Below, in pieces: positions 46,749-55,296 of a stretch of DNA of 64,000 nucleotides. Numbering within the stretch: the stretch's first letter is position 1; every line of letters starts with the position of its first letter. The DNA is from Pigmentiphaga litoralis (GTDB lineage Bacteria; Pseudomonadota; Gammaproteobacteria; Burkholderiales; Burkholderiaceae_B): positions 2,356,001 to 2,420,000 of the forward strand of contig NZ_JACCBP010000001.1 of the NCBI RefSeq assembly GCF_013408655.1, in the 5' to 3' direction. The notes under the pieces were generated by a model, which searched no databases, was not told the origin of the DNA, and was given only the letters and a program-made list of their open reading frames with translations. The translations under genes were made by a program, and so were the position numbers.

Positions 46749-47744
46749 GTGAAACTGTTGCGCTTCCGCGTTCGCCGGACCACTCTCGCCCTCGTCATTT
46801 CGACCGTGGCGGCCGCCCACGCCCTGCCCGCCGCGGCGCAGGGCAACACCTATCCCGACAAGCCCATTCGTATGTCCCTGCCCTATGGCGCAGGCGGCAT
46901 CGGTGACCTGACCGCGCGGGTCGTCACCCAGAAGGTCAGCGAGATCCTCGGGCAACCGATCGTGATCGAGAACCGGCCCGGCGCCGGTGGCGTGCCTTCG
47001 TTCCAGGCCGGCATGCAGGCGCCCGCCGATGGCTACACACTCGTCACTGGCGGCAATGGCACGGCCATCACGCAGACGCTGATCAAGGACCTGCCCTACA
47101 GCATCATCAATGACTTCACGCAGGTCGCCACCATGTCCAAGTTCGCCCTGGTCGTGGTGGTGCGCGCCGACTCGCCCTACAAGTCGCTGGGCGAACTGGT
47201 GGCCTACGGCAAGGCCAATCCCGGCAAGCTGAGCCTGGGCACCGCCAACATGGGGTCGTCGCAGCACCTGGGCGCCGAACTGTTCAAGTCGGTGGCCGGC
47301 ATCGATGCCCAGGTCATTCCCTACAAGATGAGCCCCGCGCTGCTGACCGGCATCCGGTCGGGCGACATCGACGCCGCATTCGAATTCGTGCCGCCCATGC
47401 TGGCATCGATCAAGGGCGGCACCGTCCGCGCGCTGGCGATTGCCGACGACAAGCGCAGCCCGGCCTTGTCGGATGTGCCGACCTCCAAGGAAAGCGGCCT
47501 GGATGGCTATGTCGTGACGTCGTGGAACGGTGTGTCCGCCCGCGCCGGCACGCCGCCCGAGATCGTTGAAAAGCTCAACAAGGCGTTCGTCGCGGCGGTG
47601 AACTCGCCCGAAGTCGCACAGAAGCTGCGCGACATGAATTCCGAACCCTATGCGCTGACGGCCCCCCAGGCCCGCGAACTGATGGTCTCCGATGTCGCCA
47701 AGTGGAAGACCGTCATCCAGCGCGCCAACCTTCCGATCAACTGA
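46749..47744 (+). CDS. Bug-family (TctC-like) periplasmic receptor
   Basis: The 331-residue receptor has a signal peptide (cleavage near PAAAQGNTYP) and family motifs YPDKPIRMSLPYGAGGIGD, IENRPGAGG and DGYTLVTGGNGTA. GTG 46749 follows AAGGAG by seven bases and yields a proper signal peptide; the earlier in-frame ATG at 46722 does not have such a site. It is a paralogue of the receptor encoded divergently, sharing the same layout at each motif. First gene of the plus-strand catabolic operon, 13 bases before the aldolase. Confidence 0.9.
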   Translation: MKLLRFRVRRTTLALVISTVAAAHALPAAAQGNTYPDKPIRMSLPYGAGGIGDLTARVVTQKVSEILGQPIVIENRPGAGGVPSFQAGMQAPADGYTLVTGGNGTAITQTLIKDLPYSIINDFTQVATMSKFALVVVVRADSPYKSLGELVAYGKANPGKLSLGTANMGSSQHLGAELFKSVAGIDAQVIPYKMSPALLTGIRSGDIDAAFEFVPPMLASIKGGTVRALAIADDKRSPALSDVPTSKESGLDGYVVTSWNGVSARAGTPPEIVEKLNKAFVAAVNSPEVAQKLRDMNSEPYALTAPQARELMVSDVAKWKTVIQRANLPIN

Positions 47745-47757
47745 ACGAGGCTTCTTC

Positions 47758-48450
47758 ATGAGAACAGTCGCTGTACGAAACATCCCGCGCGGTCCGGCAG
47801 ACGCCATCCAGGCGCTCGGCGTAGCGGGGGTCGCCACCGTGCACGAAGCCATGGGCCGATCGGGCCTGATGGCGCCCTACCTGCGGCCGATCTATGCCGG
47901 CGCCAGCATTGCCGGATCCGCTGTCACGGTGCTGGTCGCCCCTGGCGACAACTGGATGCTGCACGTCGCGATCGAACTGTGCCAACCCGGCGACGTATTG
48001 GTCGTTGGCGTGATGTGCGAGAACACCGACGGCATGATCGGCGACCTGATCTCGACGGCCCTGCAGGCGCGGGGCGTGCGGGGCGTGGTGATCGATGCCG
48101 GCTGCCGCGACGTCAAGACCCTGACCGAGATGGGCTTTCCGGTCTGGTCGCGTGCCATCTCGGCGCGGGGCACGGTCAAGACGGTCGTTGGCAACGTCAA
48201 CCTTCCGGTCGTGTGCGCCGGTGCGATGGTCAATCCGGGTGACGCGGTGATCGCGGATGACGATGGCGTCGTGGTGGTGCCCCGGCTGGACATCGAACGG
48301 ATTGCCGGACTGGCTCGCCAACGCACTGACAAAGAAGACCGCTCACGGCCGCGTTATGCCGCGGGTGAACTCTCGCTGGACGTGGCGGGCATGCGCGCGG
48401 GGCTGGAAGCCGCGGGCCTGGTCTACGTCGACAGCGCCGACGACCTGTGA
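47758..48450 (+). CDS. ligK: 4-carboxy-4-hydroxy-2-oxoadipate aldolase (LigK/RraA family)
   Basis: This class II pyruvate aldolase cleaves 4-carboxy-4-hydroxy-2-oxoadipate to pyruvate and oxaloacetate, the last step of the 4,5-cleavage and gallate routes. The 230 residues match the family closely: GVATVHEAMGRSGLM, YAGASIAGSAVTV, GDNWMLHVAIE, the catalytic/metal segment GCRDVKTLTEMGFPVW (Arg117, Asp118) and VVCAGAMVNPGD. The C-terminal extension AAGELSLDVAGMR...LVYVDS is typical of LigK/GalC enzymes and not of plain RraA RNase inhibitors. Confidence 0.88.
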   Translation: MRTVAVRNIPRGPADAIQALGVAGVATVHEAMGRSGLMAPYLRPIYAGASIAGSAVTVLVAPGDNWMLHVAIELCQPGDVLVVGVMCENTDGMIGDLISTALQARGVRGVVIDAGCRDVKTLTEMGFPVWSRAISARGTVKTVVGNVNLPVVCAGAMVNPGDAVIADDDGVVVVPRLDIERIAGLARQRTDKEDRSRPRYAAGELSLDVAGMRAGLEAAGLVYVDSADDL

Positions 48451-48534
48451 TGCCTGCCATGCAAGGGCTTCGAAGCGCGCCTTGGCCGGCCGCCGCGGGC
48501 CTCCCCTTTTCATTCCATTGAAGACACCGACTCC

Positions 48535-49521
48535 ATGACCTCCTCTCAACCGCTTCCCCTGAAAATCGCCATTGCCACCTACGGTCACACCGCTGCCCTC
48601 AAGCAAGGCAAGGTCGAGATCGACGGCGTCCAGCCCGACTTCGTCGAGATCAAACCCATCATCGCGGCCTTCCGCCGCATGGTGCGCGACGTCGAGTTCG
48701 ACGTGTGCGAAATGGCCCCTGTCACCTACCTGATCGCCCGCGAAGCGGGCGCGAAGTTCAAGGCGCTGCCGGTGTTCATCTTCCGCCGCTTTCATCATGC
48801 CGGCCTGGTGTATCGCGACGACGCGGGCATCAAGGAACCGCGCGACCTGGAAGGCAAACGTGCCGGCGTGCGGGCCTATTCCGTCACGACCGGCCTGTGG
48901 ACTCGCGGCATCCTGATGAACGACTACGGCGTCGACAACAGCACCATCACCTGGGTGGTCGACGATGAAGAACACGTCTCGTCATTGGTGCTGCCCGACA
49001 ACGTCGAACAGGCACAGGACGGCAAGTCGCTGGTGGACCTCATGGCCAGCGGCTATCTGTCGGCCGCCTTTACCGACAACGCCGGCATCGGCCGCGCCGG
49101 CGCGCCCGCCGACGGATGGCAAGCCGGTGGCCGCATCAAGCCGCCCGAATACCGCGAGCTGTTCCCCGACGCCGCCAAGCTCGAAGCCGAGTGGTACGCC
49201 AAGACCGGCATCTATCCGGTGCACGGCCTGATCGTGGTGAAGGACGAATTGCTGGCCCAGTACCCGTGGCTGGCCAAGTCCCTGTACGACGCCTTCCTGG
49301 AATCCAAAGAGATCTATCTGAAGCAGCTGGCGGCGGGCGAATCGGTGTCGGACAAGGACACCCATTACCGGGCCATGGCCGAGATCGTGGGCGACCCCCT
49401 GCCCTACGGCATCAAGGCCAACCGGGCATCCATCGAAGCCATGATGCAGTACTGCTTCCAGCAAGGCCTCCTGAAGAAACAACACGCGGTCGACGACCTG
49501 TTCGTTGACGTCGGCAACTAA
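48535..49521 (+). CDS. 4,5-dihydroxyphthalate-decarboxylase-like protein, copy A
   Basis: The 328-residue protein has a periplasmic-binding-like fold but no signal peptide, as in 4,5-dihydroxyphthalate decarboxylase (Pht5). Shared features are DVCEMAPVTYLIAREAG, GKRAGVRAYSVTTGLWTRGIL, the Glu/Tyr/Thr stretch EWYAKTGIYPVHGLIVVK, and YGIKANRASIEAMMQYC...DLF near the end. That enzyme gives protocatechuate from 4,5-dihydroxyphthalate, which would feed the 4,5-cleavage route. A decarboxylase for another polycarboxylate, or a cytoplasmic receptor, cannot be excluded. Paralogue at 50421. Confidence 0.7.
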   Translation: MTSSQPLPLKIAIATYGHTAALKQGKVEIDGVQPDFVEIKPIIAAFRRMVRDVEFDVCEMAPVTYLIAREAGAKFKALPVFIFRRFHHAGLVYRDDAGIKEPRDLEGKRAGVRAYSVTTGLWTRGILMNDYGVDNSTITWVVDDEEHVSSLVLPDNVEQAQDGKSLVDLMASGYLSAAFTDNAGIGRAGAPADGWQAGGRIKPPEYRELFPDAAKLEAEWYAKTGIYPVHGLIVVKDELLAQYPWLAKSLYDAFLESKEIYLKQLAAGESVSDKDTHYRAMAEIVGDPLPYGIKANRASIEAMMQYCFQQGLLKKQHAVDDLFVDVGN

Positions 49522-49543
49522 TCAGACATCAAGGAAACACACC

Positions 49544-50398
49544 ATGGCAACGCGCCTGATCGATATCCATCCGCACATCATTTCCCCTGACGAAAAGAAG
49601 TATCCGCTTGATCCGCTGGGCGGCGAACGCTCGGGCTGGTCCGCCAAGCGCCCGGCCACCTTCGAACAGTTCGTGGCCGAGATGGACAAGGCCGGCGTCG
49701 ACAAGGCGGCCATCGTGCATTCGTCGACCACCTATGGCTTCGACAATTCCTATGTGGCCGATTCCGTTGCCACGGACCCCAGCCGCTTTGCCGGCGTCTA
49801 TTCGATCGACCTGCTGGCCCCCGACGCCGCCGAAAAAATCCGCTACTGGAAGGAACGCGGCCTGTCGGGCCTGCGCATCTTCACCACGGGCAGCACCATG
49901 CCCGGCCAAGCGCCGACGCTGGAATCGCCGGATCTGCACGGCGCCTGGAGCCTGGCGGGCGACATGGACTTATCGGTATGCGTGCAGATGACCAAGGCGG
50001 CCATTCCGGCGCTCGAAAAGCTGCTGACCGCCTTTCCGGCTACTAACGTCATCATCGACCACATGATGAAGCCGCCGATCGCCGACGGCGCGCCCTACCC
50101 CGGCGCCCAGTTCCTGTTCGACCTGGCCCGCTACAACAACGTGCACCTGAAGCTGAGCAGCCGCAACACCGAAGAATCGCAAGCGGGCAAGGCCACGCCC
50201 CAGACGTTCTTTGGCAAGGTCGTCTCCACCTTCGGCGCCGACCGCATTGCGTGGGGGTCCAACTTTCCGGCCAGCGAAGGCAGCTTGCTTGACATCGTCA
50301 ACGACCTGAAGCGCTGCATCGACTTCCTGCCCGCCGCCGACCAGCACTGGATCATGGCCGGCACCGCGCAGAAGCTGTATCCGCAACTGGCCGACTGA
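49544..50398 (+). CDS. Amidohydrolase family 2 (LigI-like), copy B
   Basis: The 284-residue amidohydrolase is paralogous to copy A in the divergent operon. It shares IDIHPHIISPD, KAAIVHSSTTYGFDNSYVAD, GLRIFTTGSTMPGQAPTLE, VIIDHMMKPP and DRIAWGSNFPASEGS. It probably hydrolyses a lactone or pyrone. Placement between the two decarboxylase-like genes suggests that the three work on one substrate. ATG 49544 has AAGGA upstream. Confidence 0.75.
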   Translation: MATRLIDIHPHIISPDEKKYPLDPLGGERSGWSAKRPATFEQFVAEMDKAGVDKAAIVHSSTTYGFDNSYVADSVATDPSRFAGVYSIDLLAPDAAEKIRYWKERGLSGLRIFTTGSTMPGQAPTLESPDLHGAWSLAGDMDLSVCVQMTKAAIPALEKLLTAFPATNVIIDHMMKPPIADGAPYPGAQFLFDLARYNNVHLKLSSRNTEESQAGKATPQTFFGKVVSTFGADRIAWGSNFPASEGSLLDIVNDLKRCIDFLPAADQHWIMAGTAQKLYPQLAD

Positions 50399-50420
50399 CC
50401 CCCACATTCAAGGAACAACC

Positions 50421-51317
50421 ATGTCCACTGCTGATACCCGCGTGCTGACCCTGAAAACCAACCTTGCCGACTCGCCCGTCGTCGCGGCCATGAAAGACGG
50501 CCGCATCACGTCCGACCTGGTGCAACTCGATTTCTGTGGTCCCAAGACCGCCCACGACGGCTTCAAGCCGATGATCCGCAACAACGACTTTGACGCCGGT
50601 GAACTGGCCATCGTTACCTACCTGCAGGCCAAGGCCTTCGGCAAGCCCTTCGTGATGCTGCCAGCACCGGTGGTGGGCCGCTTCCAGCACCACTGCATCG
50701 GCTTCAACAAGGAATTCGGGCACCTGAACCCGAAAGACATCGAAGGCAAGAAGGTCGGCGTGCGCAGCTATGCGCAAACCACCGGCCTGTGGGTGCGCGG
50801 CATCCTGCAGCACGAACACGGCGTCGACCTGGACAAGGTCACCTGGATGACGATCGACGACTCGCACCTGGCCGAATACCAGGACCCGCCCAATTGCCAG
50901 CGCCTGCCCAAAGGATCGTCCATTCCGCAGATGATGCTGGACGGCGAACTGGCTGCGGCCATCCTGGGCAACGACATGCCCAAGGACCCCCGCGTGCAGA
51001 CCCTGATTCCCGAGCCGATCGCCGCCGCCAAGGCCTGGTACGAACGCGAACACGTTGTGCCCATCAACCATGTGTTCGTCGTGCACCAGGACATCTCGCG
51101 CAAGCACCCGGAGGTGGTGCGCGACATCTACCGCATGATCAAGGAAAGCCGCGCCCTGGCGCCAGAGTCGGCGCTGGCGACGTTGCCGCCGCTGGGCCTC
51201 GAGGCCAACCGCAAGGGGCTCGAGATGGCCATTGACTGGTCGTACGAACAAAAGATCATTCCCCGCAAGTTCTCGGTGGATGAACTGTTCGACGACGTGA
51301 CGGGGTCGCTGGACTGA
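50421..51317 (+). CDS. 4,5-dihydroxyphthalate-decarboxylase-like protein, copy B
   Basis: The 298-residue cytoplasmic protein is of the same family as copy A but clearly diverged. Shared positions include FDAGELAIVTYLQAKAFGKP, GKKVGVRSYAQTTGLWVRGIL, INHVFVVHQDI and LEANRKGLEMAIDW...SVDELFDDV. It is 30 residues shorter in the central ligand loop. Two diverged copies in one operon could form a heteromeric enzyme or act on successive intermediates. Ribosome site AAGGAA precedes ATG 50421. Confidence 0.68.
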   Translation: MSTADTRVLTLKTNLADSPVVAAMKDGRITSDLVQLDFCGPKTAHDGFKPMIRNNDFDAGELAIVTYLQAKAFGKPFVMLPAPVVGRFQHHCIGFNKEFGHLNPKDIEGKKVGVRSYAQTTGLWVRGILQHEHGVDLDKVTWMTIDDSHLAEYQDPPNCQRLPKGSSIPQMMLDGELAAAILGNDMPKDPRVQTLIPEPIAAAKAWYEREHVVPINHVFVVHQDISRKHPEVVRDIYRMIKESRALAPESALATLPPLGLEANRKGLEMAIDWSYEQKIIPRKFSVDELFDDVTGSLD

Positions 51318-51378
51318 ACCCCGTCGAGTAGAATCCCCCGGGGCTTCCGGCCCTGCACTCTTTCCCGGGGGAACTTGC

Positions 51379-52344
51379 ATGACGCAAATCGACTGGTACA
51401 TGCAGCTCAATCTGAAAGCCCGCCATCTGCGGTTGATTACCGCGCTCTACGACCACGGCAATCTGAAGCAGGTCGCCGAGATCTCGCACGTGACCGTGCC
51501 CGCGGTATCGAAGGCACTGGCGGAACTGGAAAAGGGACTGGGGCTGGAACTGTTCAGCCGCACTGCGCAAGGCCTGCGGCCCACCGCCTACGGCGAGTGC
51601 CTGGTGCGCCATGCACGCACCCTGATGACCGAAATCCACCAGGCCCGCGACGAACTCAAATCGCTTAGCTCCGGCGCCGAAGGCAAGGTCCACGTCGGCG
51701 CTTTTCCGGCCGCAACGTCAGTGCTGCTGCCACAAGCCATTGCCCTCCTCAAGCAGCGATCCCCGCGCACCAACGTGCTGGTGACCGAAGGCATCGCCCA
51801 GACCCTGCTGCCCGAATTGTGGCAAGGCCGCGTCGATATCGTCGTGGGCCGCCTGCCGGTGCGCAACGCCACAGACGGCTTCGACGAAAAGGAACTGCTC
51901 GACGAGCCCGTCAGCCTGATGATCCGCAACCAGCATCCGCTGGCGCGCAAGAAGCGGCTGAAGTGGTCAGATCTGCAACCCTACCCTTGGGTGCTGCCGC
52001 CCACCGGCACGATCCTGCGCGCCCCGCTGGAGCGCACGCTGGAACAGCACGGCGTGGCGCTGCCGAACAACTATGTCGAGACGCTGTCGACCAGCCTGGC
52101 GCGGGCCTACTTGCTGGTGACCGACGCCATCGCCGTGATGGCGGGCGCGGTGGCGCACGACGCGGCCCAGCCTTTGAAGATCCTGCCGCTGACTTTCCCG
52201 CATGTGATGCGGCCCCGCGGGGTGCTGTGGAACAAGAACCGCGGGCTGACCCCCGGCGCGGAACTGATGGTGCAGTGCCTGGAAGAAGCCGCCACGGCGA
52301 TGAAGCTGCGGCCGGCGACCCCGGTCAGTGATCAGGACACATGA
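51379..52344 (+). CDS. LysR-family regulator (probable regulator of the ligK/ligJ operons)
   Basis: The 321-residue regulator has an N-terminal winged helix (about 10-70; NLKARHLRLITALYDHGNLKQ with LKQVAEISHVTVPAVSKALAELEK) and a PBP2-type effector domain like the GbpR/PcaQ/CbhR group. The genes of that group often control aromatic-acid or sugar-acid operons. It follows the decarboxylase-like copy B by 61 bases in the same direction and is the only regulator gene between the two divergent operons and their ends, so it is the best candidate to bind the operator array at 46559-46666. Confidence 0.85.
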   Translation: MTQIDWYMQLNLKARHLRLITALYDHGNLKQVAEISHVTVPAVSKALAELEKGLGLELFSRTAQGLRPTAYGECLVRHARTLMTEIHQARDELKSLSSGAEGKVHVGAFPAATSVLLPQAIALLKQRSPRTNVLVTEGIAQTLLPELWQGRVDIVVGRLPVRNATDGFDEKELLDEPVSLMIRNQHPLARKKRLKWSDLQPYPWVLPPTGTILRAPLERTLEQHGVALPNNYVETLSTSLARAYLLVTDAIAVMAGAVAHDAAQPLKILPLTFPHVMRPRGVLWNKNRGLTPGAELMVQCLEEAATAMKLRPATPVSDQDT

Positions 52345-52380
52345 CGGGCCGGCGACGTGATACTGCCTGTCGCCCCCAGG

Positions 52381-52926
52381 TCAACGCGGTGGCGGTGGCG
52401 GATCCTGGCGAGCGCGATAGCTTGGAATATCAGGCGCGGCGGCGGCAGGCGGGTGGTCCTCCAACGCCTTGATCAAGGCCTGCATGTCACCAATTTCCTT
52501 GACCTGCGCGCGAATGATTCCGTCGGCCAGTTCCCGAACGCGGGGGTCGCGGATATGCGCACGTTCACTGGTCAGAATGGCAATCGAGTGGTGCGGAATC
52601 ATCGCTTTCATGTAGGCCACGTCGTCTACTGTCTGTTGGCTTCGAACGAGCCATAGACTCCCCGCGAACACCGCGATGCCACCGATAACGATCGCTACGT
52701 TCACCGTACGCCGGGCGTACATCGCCCACATGAACCCGATCATCACCACCGCCATCACCGCGCCCATCACCAGCGCCATCCACATTCGCGTCTGGCTGAA
52801 CTCGATGTGCTCGACGCTAAAAACGTTCAAGTACATCAGGCCATACATGAGCACTGTCGACACAGCAATCATGGCGGCGAATCGCCCGTAGCCCATCGCC
52901 ATTGACTTCATACCTTGTTCGGTCAT
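52381..52926 (-). CDS. DUF305 family membrane protein
   Basis: The 181-residue protein has four probable helices (about 13-30, 45-62, 65-82 and 85-105), followed by a DUF305 domain containing MIPHHSIAILTSERA and RELADGIIRAQVKEIGDMQ. DUF305 proteins are ferritin-like four-helix proteins often linked to metal (copper) handling. ATG 52926 is chosen because AAGGA lies six bases upstream; ATG 52932 is an alternative. The tail is rich in Pro, Ala and Arg. It is convergent with the LysR gene and has no functional neighbours. Confidence 0.8.
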   Translation of the reverse strand: MTEQGMKSMAMGYGRFAAMIAVSTVLMYGLMYLNVFSVEHIEFSQTRMWMALVMGAVMAVVMIGFMWAMYARRTVNVAIVIGGIAVFAGSLWLVRSQQTVDDVAYMKAMIPHHSIAILTSERAHIRDPRVRELADGIIRAQVKEIGDMQALIKALEDHPPAAAAPDIPSYRARQDPPPPPR

Positions 52927-52984
52927 CGTCATTCCTTGGGAGGGGTAAAGAGTCCGACAGAGCAAGGGGCATGCCGGACGGACG

Positions 52985-53725
52985 TCAGACGAACAGCGCG
53001 CGTTGCCCCGGCGCACGCGTCGCCATGAACCACTCCAGCTTGCGCGCGAAATAATTCCAGGAATGCTCGACATGCACGGGGGTCATGATCTGCGCATTGC
53101 GGCGGGCGCGTACTGCAGGGTTGGGCATCGTCGTGGCCGCGGCGGACTTGTTGCCAAGGACGTGGATACGCGCGGCGCGTTCCAGGAACACACCGATGAT
53201 GATCGCGTGCTCGATCGACGTTCCGCAGAACGACACGCCATGATTGGCCATCAGCACGGCAAAGCTGCTACCCAGGCTGCGTGCCAGCGCTTCGCCTTCT
53301 TCCTTGCGTGTGATCAAGGCCACGTCGTCGGTATGCCGGGGGATCTCGTCAAAGTAGTCGGCATCCAGGGTGAACGGCTGCAAGGCGCCTTCCATGGCGG
53401 AAAGAATGCTTGCGTGCAAGGGATGCGTATGCGCGACGACCTGCACGTCGGGGCGTAACCTGAAAATCTCGGAATGGATGGGCCATTCGGAATGGCGGCC
53501 GCCGTCTCCTTCAAGCTTGTTGCCGTCGAAGTCGACCAGCACGAAGTCCGCCGACGACAGCACTTCGCCAAGGCCGATCCTGTTGCGCTTCATCCAGAAG
53601 CCTCGCCCATTCGGGTCGCGCAGCGAGACATGCCCGAGGGACATGTCTCCGTGCCCTTCCAGCTCAAGTATCCGGCTGCCTACCGCAAGCCGATCCAGCA
53701 TCGCACTCAGTTCTGCATCCATCAT
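52985..53725 (-). CDS. Class II aldolase/adducin (AraD/FucA) family protein
   Basis: The 246-residue zinc aldolase-fold protein has HGDMSLGHVSLRD, metal ligands in VVAHTHPLHASI (two His) and ANHGVSFCG (third His). Such proteins act as sugar-phosphate aldolases or as decarboxylases; specificity is not readable. It is last in a five-gene minus-strand unit with an ABC importer, two bases after the permease stop, so it probably acts on the imported compound. ATG 53722 is a second start option. Confidence 0.85.
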   Translation of the reverse strand: MMDAELSAMLDRLAVGSRILELEGHGDMSLGHVSLRDPNGRGFWMKRNRIGLGEVLSSADFVLVDFDGNKLEGDGGRHSEWPIHSEIFRLRPDVQVVAHTHPLHASILSAMEGALQPFTLDADYFDEIPRHTDDVALITRKEEGEALARSLGSSFAVLMANHGVSFCGTSIEHAIIIGVFLERAARIHVLGNKSAAATTMPNPAVRARRNAQIMTPVHVEHSWNYFARKLEWFMATRAPGQRALFV

Positions 53726-53727
53726 TG

Positions 53728-54486
53728 TCACTCTTGAAGATGGCTCCACCGCAGCGCACGGTTGCGCACGGCGATCACGCCATGGTCCAGTACCCATCCC
53801 AGCAGCCCGATGCTGACGATGCCCGCGTAGAGCTTGTCGGGCCGGAATGAGGTGCCCGCATAGCCCACATAGAACCCCAGCCCGTGGGTGTCGCCGATCA
53901 TTTCGGTCACCACGACAACGGTGATGCCGATCGGCAATGCGATGCGCAGGCCCGCCAGGATCCCCGGCAGGGCCGCGGGAATCAGCACGTGGCGCAGCAG
54001 GCCCGCACCTTTCAACCCCATGTTCTGCGCAGCCCATACGACCTCGCGGCCGATACCGCGCGTCGCCAGATGGGTCGCGACGACGACCGGATACAGGCAC
54101 TCGACGGCAGCAAACGCAATTTTTGATGGCGTGCCGATTCCGAAGACGAAGGTGAAGATCGGAAACAAGGCGATCTTGGGAACCGGATAGCCTGCAAAGA
54201 AAACCGGCTCAAACAGGTACTCGACCCACTTGACGCGGGCAAGTGCAAAGCCGATCAGCACCCCCGCAATCGACCCAATCGCGAAGCCCGACAGCGTCCG
54301 GTACAGCGTGATGCCTGCGTGATAAGGAAGATTGCCGTTGGCCATGTCAGCCAGCCAGGCAGTAGCCACACGATCCAGTGGCGGCAATACCCGGGGCGAG
54401 ACCCAACCCGACCAGGCGACCGCTTGCCAGATCAGCAGCAGCAGCGGGATCGAGTACCAACGTTCCATACGGCGCGTCAAGGTCAT
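53728..54486 (-). CDS. ABC transporter permease (SsuC/TauC type), copy 2
   Basis: The 252-residue inner-membrane permease has about six helices and the EAA-like loop NMGLKGAGLLRHVLIPAALPGILAGLR. It belongs to the nitrate/sulfonate/taurine group of importers. ATG 54486 overlaps the stop of the first permease by four bases, so the two probably form a heterodimer. Confidence 0.88.
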   Translation of the reverse strand: MTLTRRMERWYSIPLLLLIWQAVAWSGWVSPRVLPPLDRVATAWLADMANGNLPYHAGITLYRTLSGFAIGSIAGVLIGFALARVKWVEYLFEPVFFAGYPVPKIALFPIFTFVFGIGTPSKIAFAAVECLYPVVVATHLATRGIGREVVWAAQNMGLKGAGLLRHVLIPAALPGILAGLRIALPIGITVVVVTEMIGDTHGLGFYVGYAGTSFRPDKLYAGIVSIGLLGWVLDHGVIAVRNRALRWSHLQE

Positions 54487-55286
54487 GTCCGCGCCTCTTG
54501 CGTGCCGATCAGTGAGCCACGCAGCACACGATGCCTGATGCGCAACAGCAGGCGGTCCGCCAGGAATCCCAGAACGGCGTATCCCAAGATGCCCGTCAGC
54601 ATGATGTCGTAGCGCACCCATTCTTCACCTTCGACGATCAGGCGACTCAACCCCGTCTTTGCGCCGATCAATTCGGCAGCGAACAACACCACGAAGCTCA
54701 GCGCCAGTCCCACCCTCAGGCCCGCGAAGATGCCAGGCAGCGCCGCAGGGAACACCACTCTCGACCACAGGGTCAGAACGGGCGTTTCGAAATTGCGGGC
54801 AACCCAGATCAGGTGGCGATCCACCTGCGCCACGGCTTGCTGCGCCCCGAGAAAGACCGGGAACGACACGCTGAGTGCGACGATGGCGATCTGCGTTGCG
54901 TGCGTCAGGCCGAACACGAGCAGCACAACCGGCAGGAAGGCTATCTTGGGGACGGGATTGACCACCGCGACCAAGGGGTCCAGAAAGTTGCGTGCCGTGC
55001 GCGACATCCCGGCTGCCATGCCCGTCAGCACGCCAACCATCGCCCCGATCGCAAAGCCGCACACCAACCTCAACAGCGTCGCGCGGACGTGCATCCACAA
55101 TTCACCGTCGGCCGACAGTTCACGCGCCGCGGCCCAGATGGCGCCGGGCCAGGACAGGTAATGCGGCAGCCGTTCGGTGCTGCCCATCCACTGCCACGCC
55201 AGAATCACGGCAAGCGGAACGGCGCAGCGGCCGATTCCTCGCAGCGCCTGCCGTGCCAGGGCAGGCCATGCGTGCGCGCGGGTCAT
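54483..55286 (-). CDS. ABC transporter permease (SsuC/TauC type), copy 1
   Basis: The 267-residue permease has six predicted helices and the EAA loop RNFETPVLTLWSRVVFPAALPG, related to copy 2. It lies ten bases after the ATPase gene. Two different permease genes in one NitT/TauT-type system are less common than a single homodimeric permease. Confidence 0.88.
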   Translation of the reverse strand: MTRAHAWPALARQALRGIGRCAVPLAVILAWQWMGSTERLPHYLSWPGAIWAAARELSADGELWMHVRATLLRLVCGFAIGAMVGVLTGMAAGMSRTARNFLDPLVAVVNPVPKIAFLPVVLLVFGLTHATQIAIVALSVSFPVFLGAQQAVAQVDRHLIWVARNFETPVLTLWSRVVFPAALPGIFAGLRVGLALSFVVLFAAELIGAKTGLSRLIVEGEEWVRYDIMLTGILGYAVLGFLADRLLLRIRHRVLRGSLIGTQEART

Positions 55287-55296
55287 GTCGCCCTGC

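Noticed and set aside
47692..48450. RraA-type RNase E inhibitor instead of an aldolase
   Set aside because: The catalytic GCRD segment, the LigK-like C-terminal extension and the neighbouring LigJ-type gene favour the aldolase.
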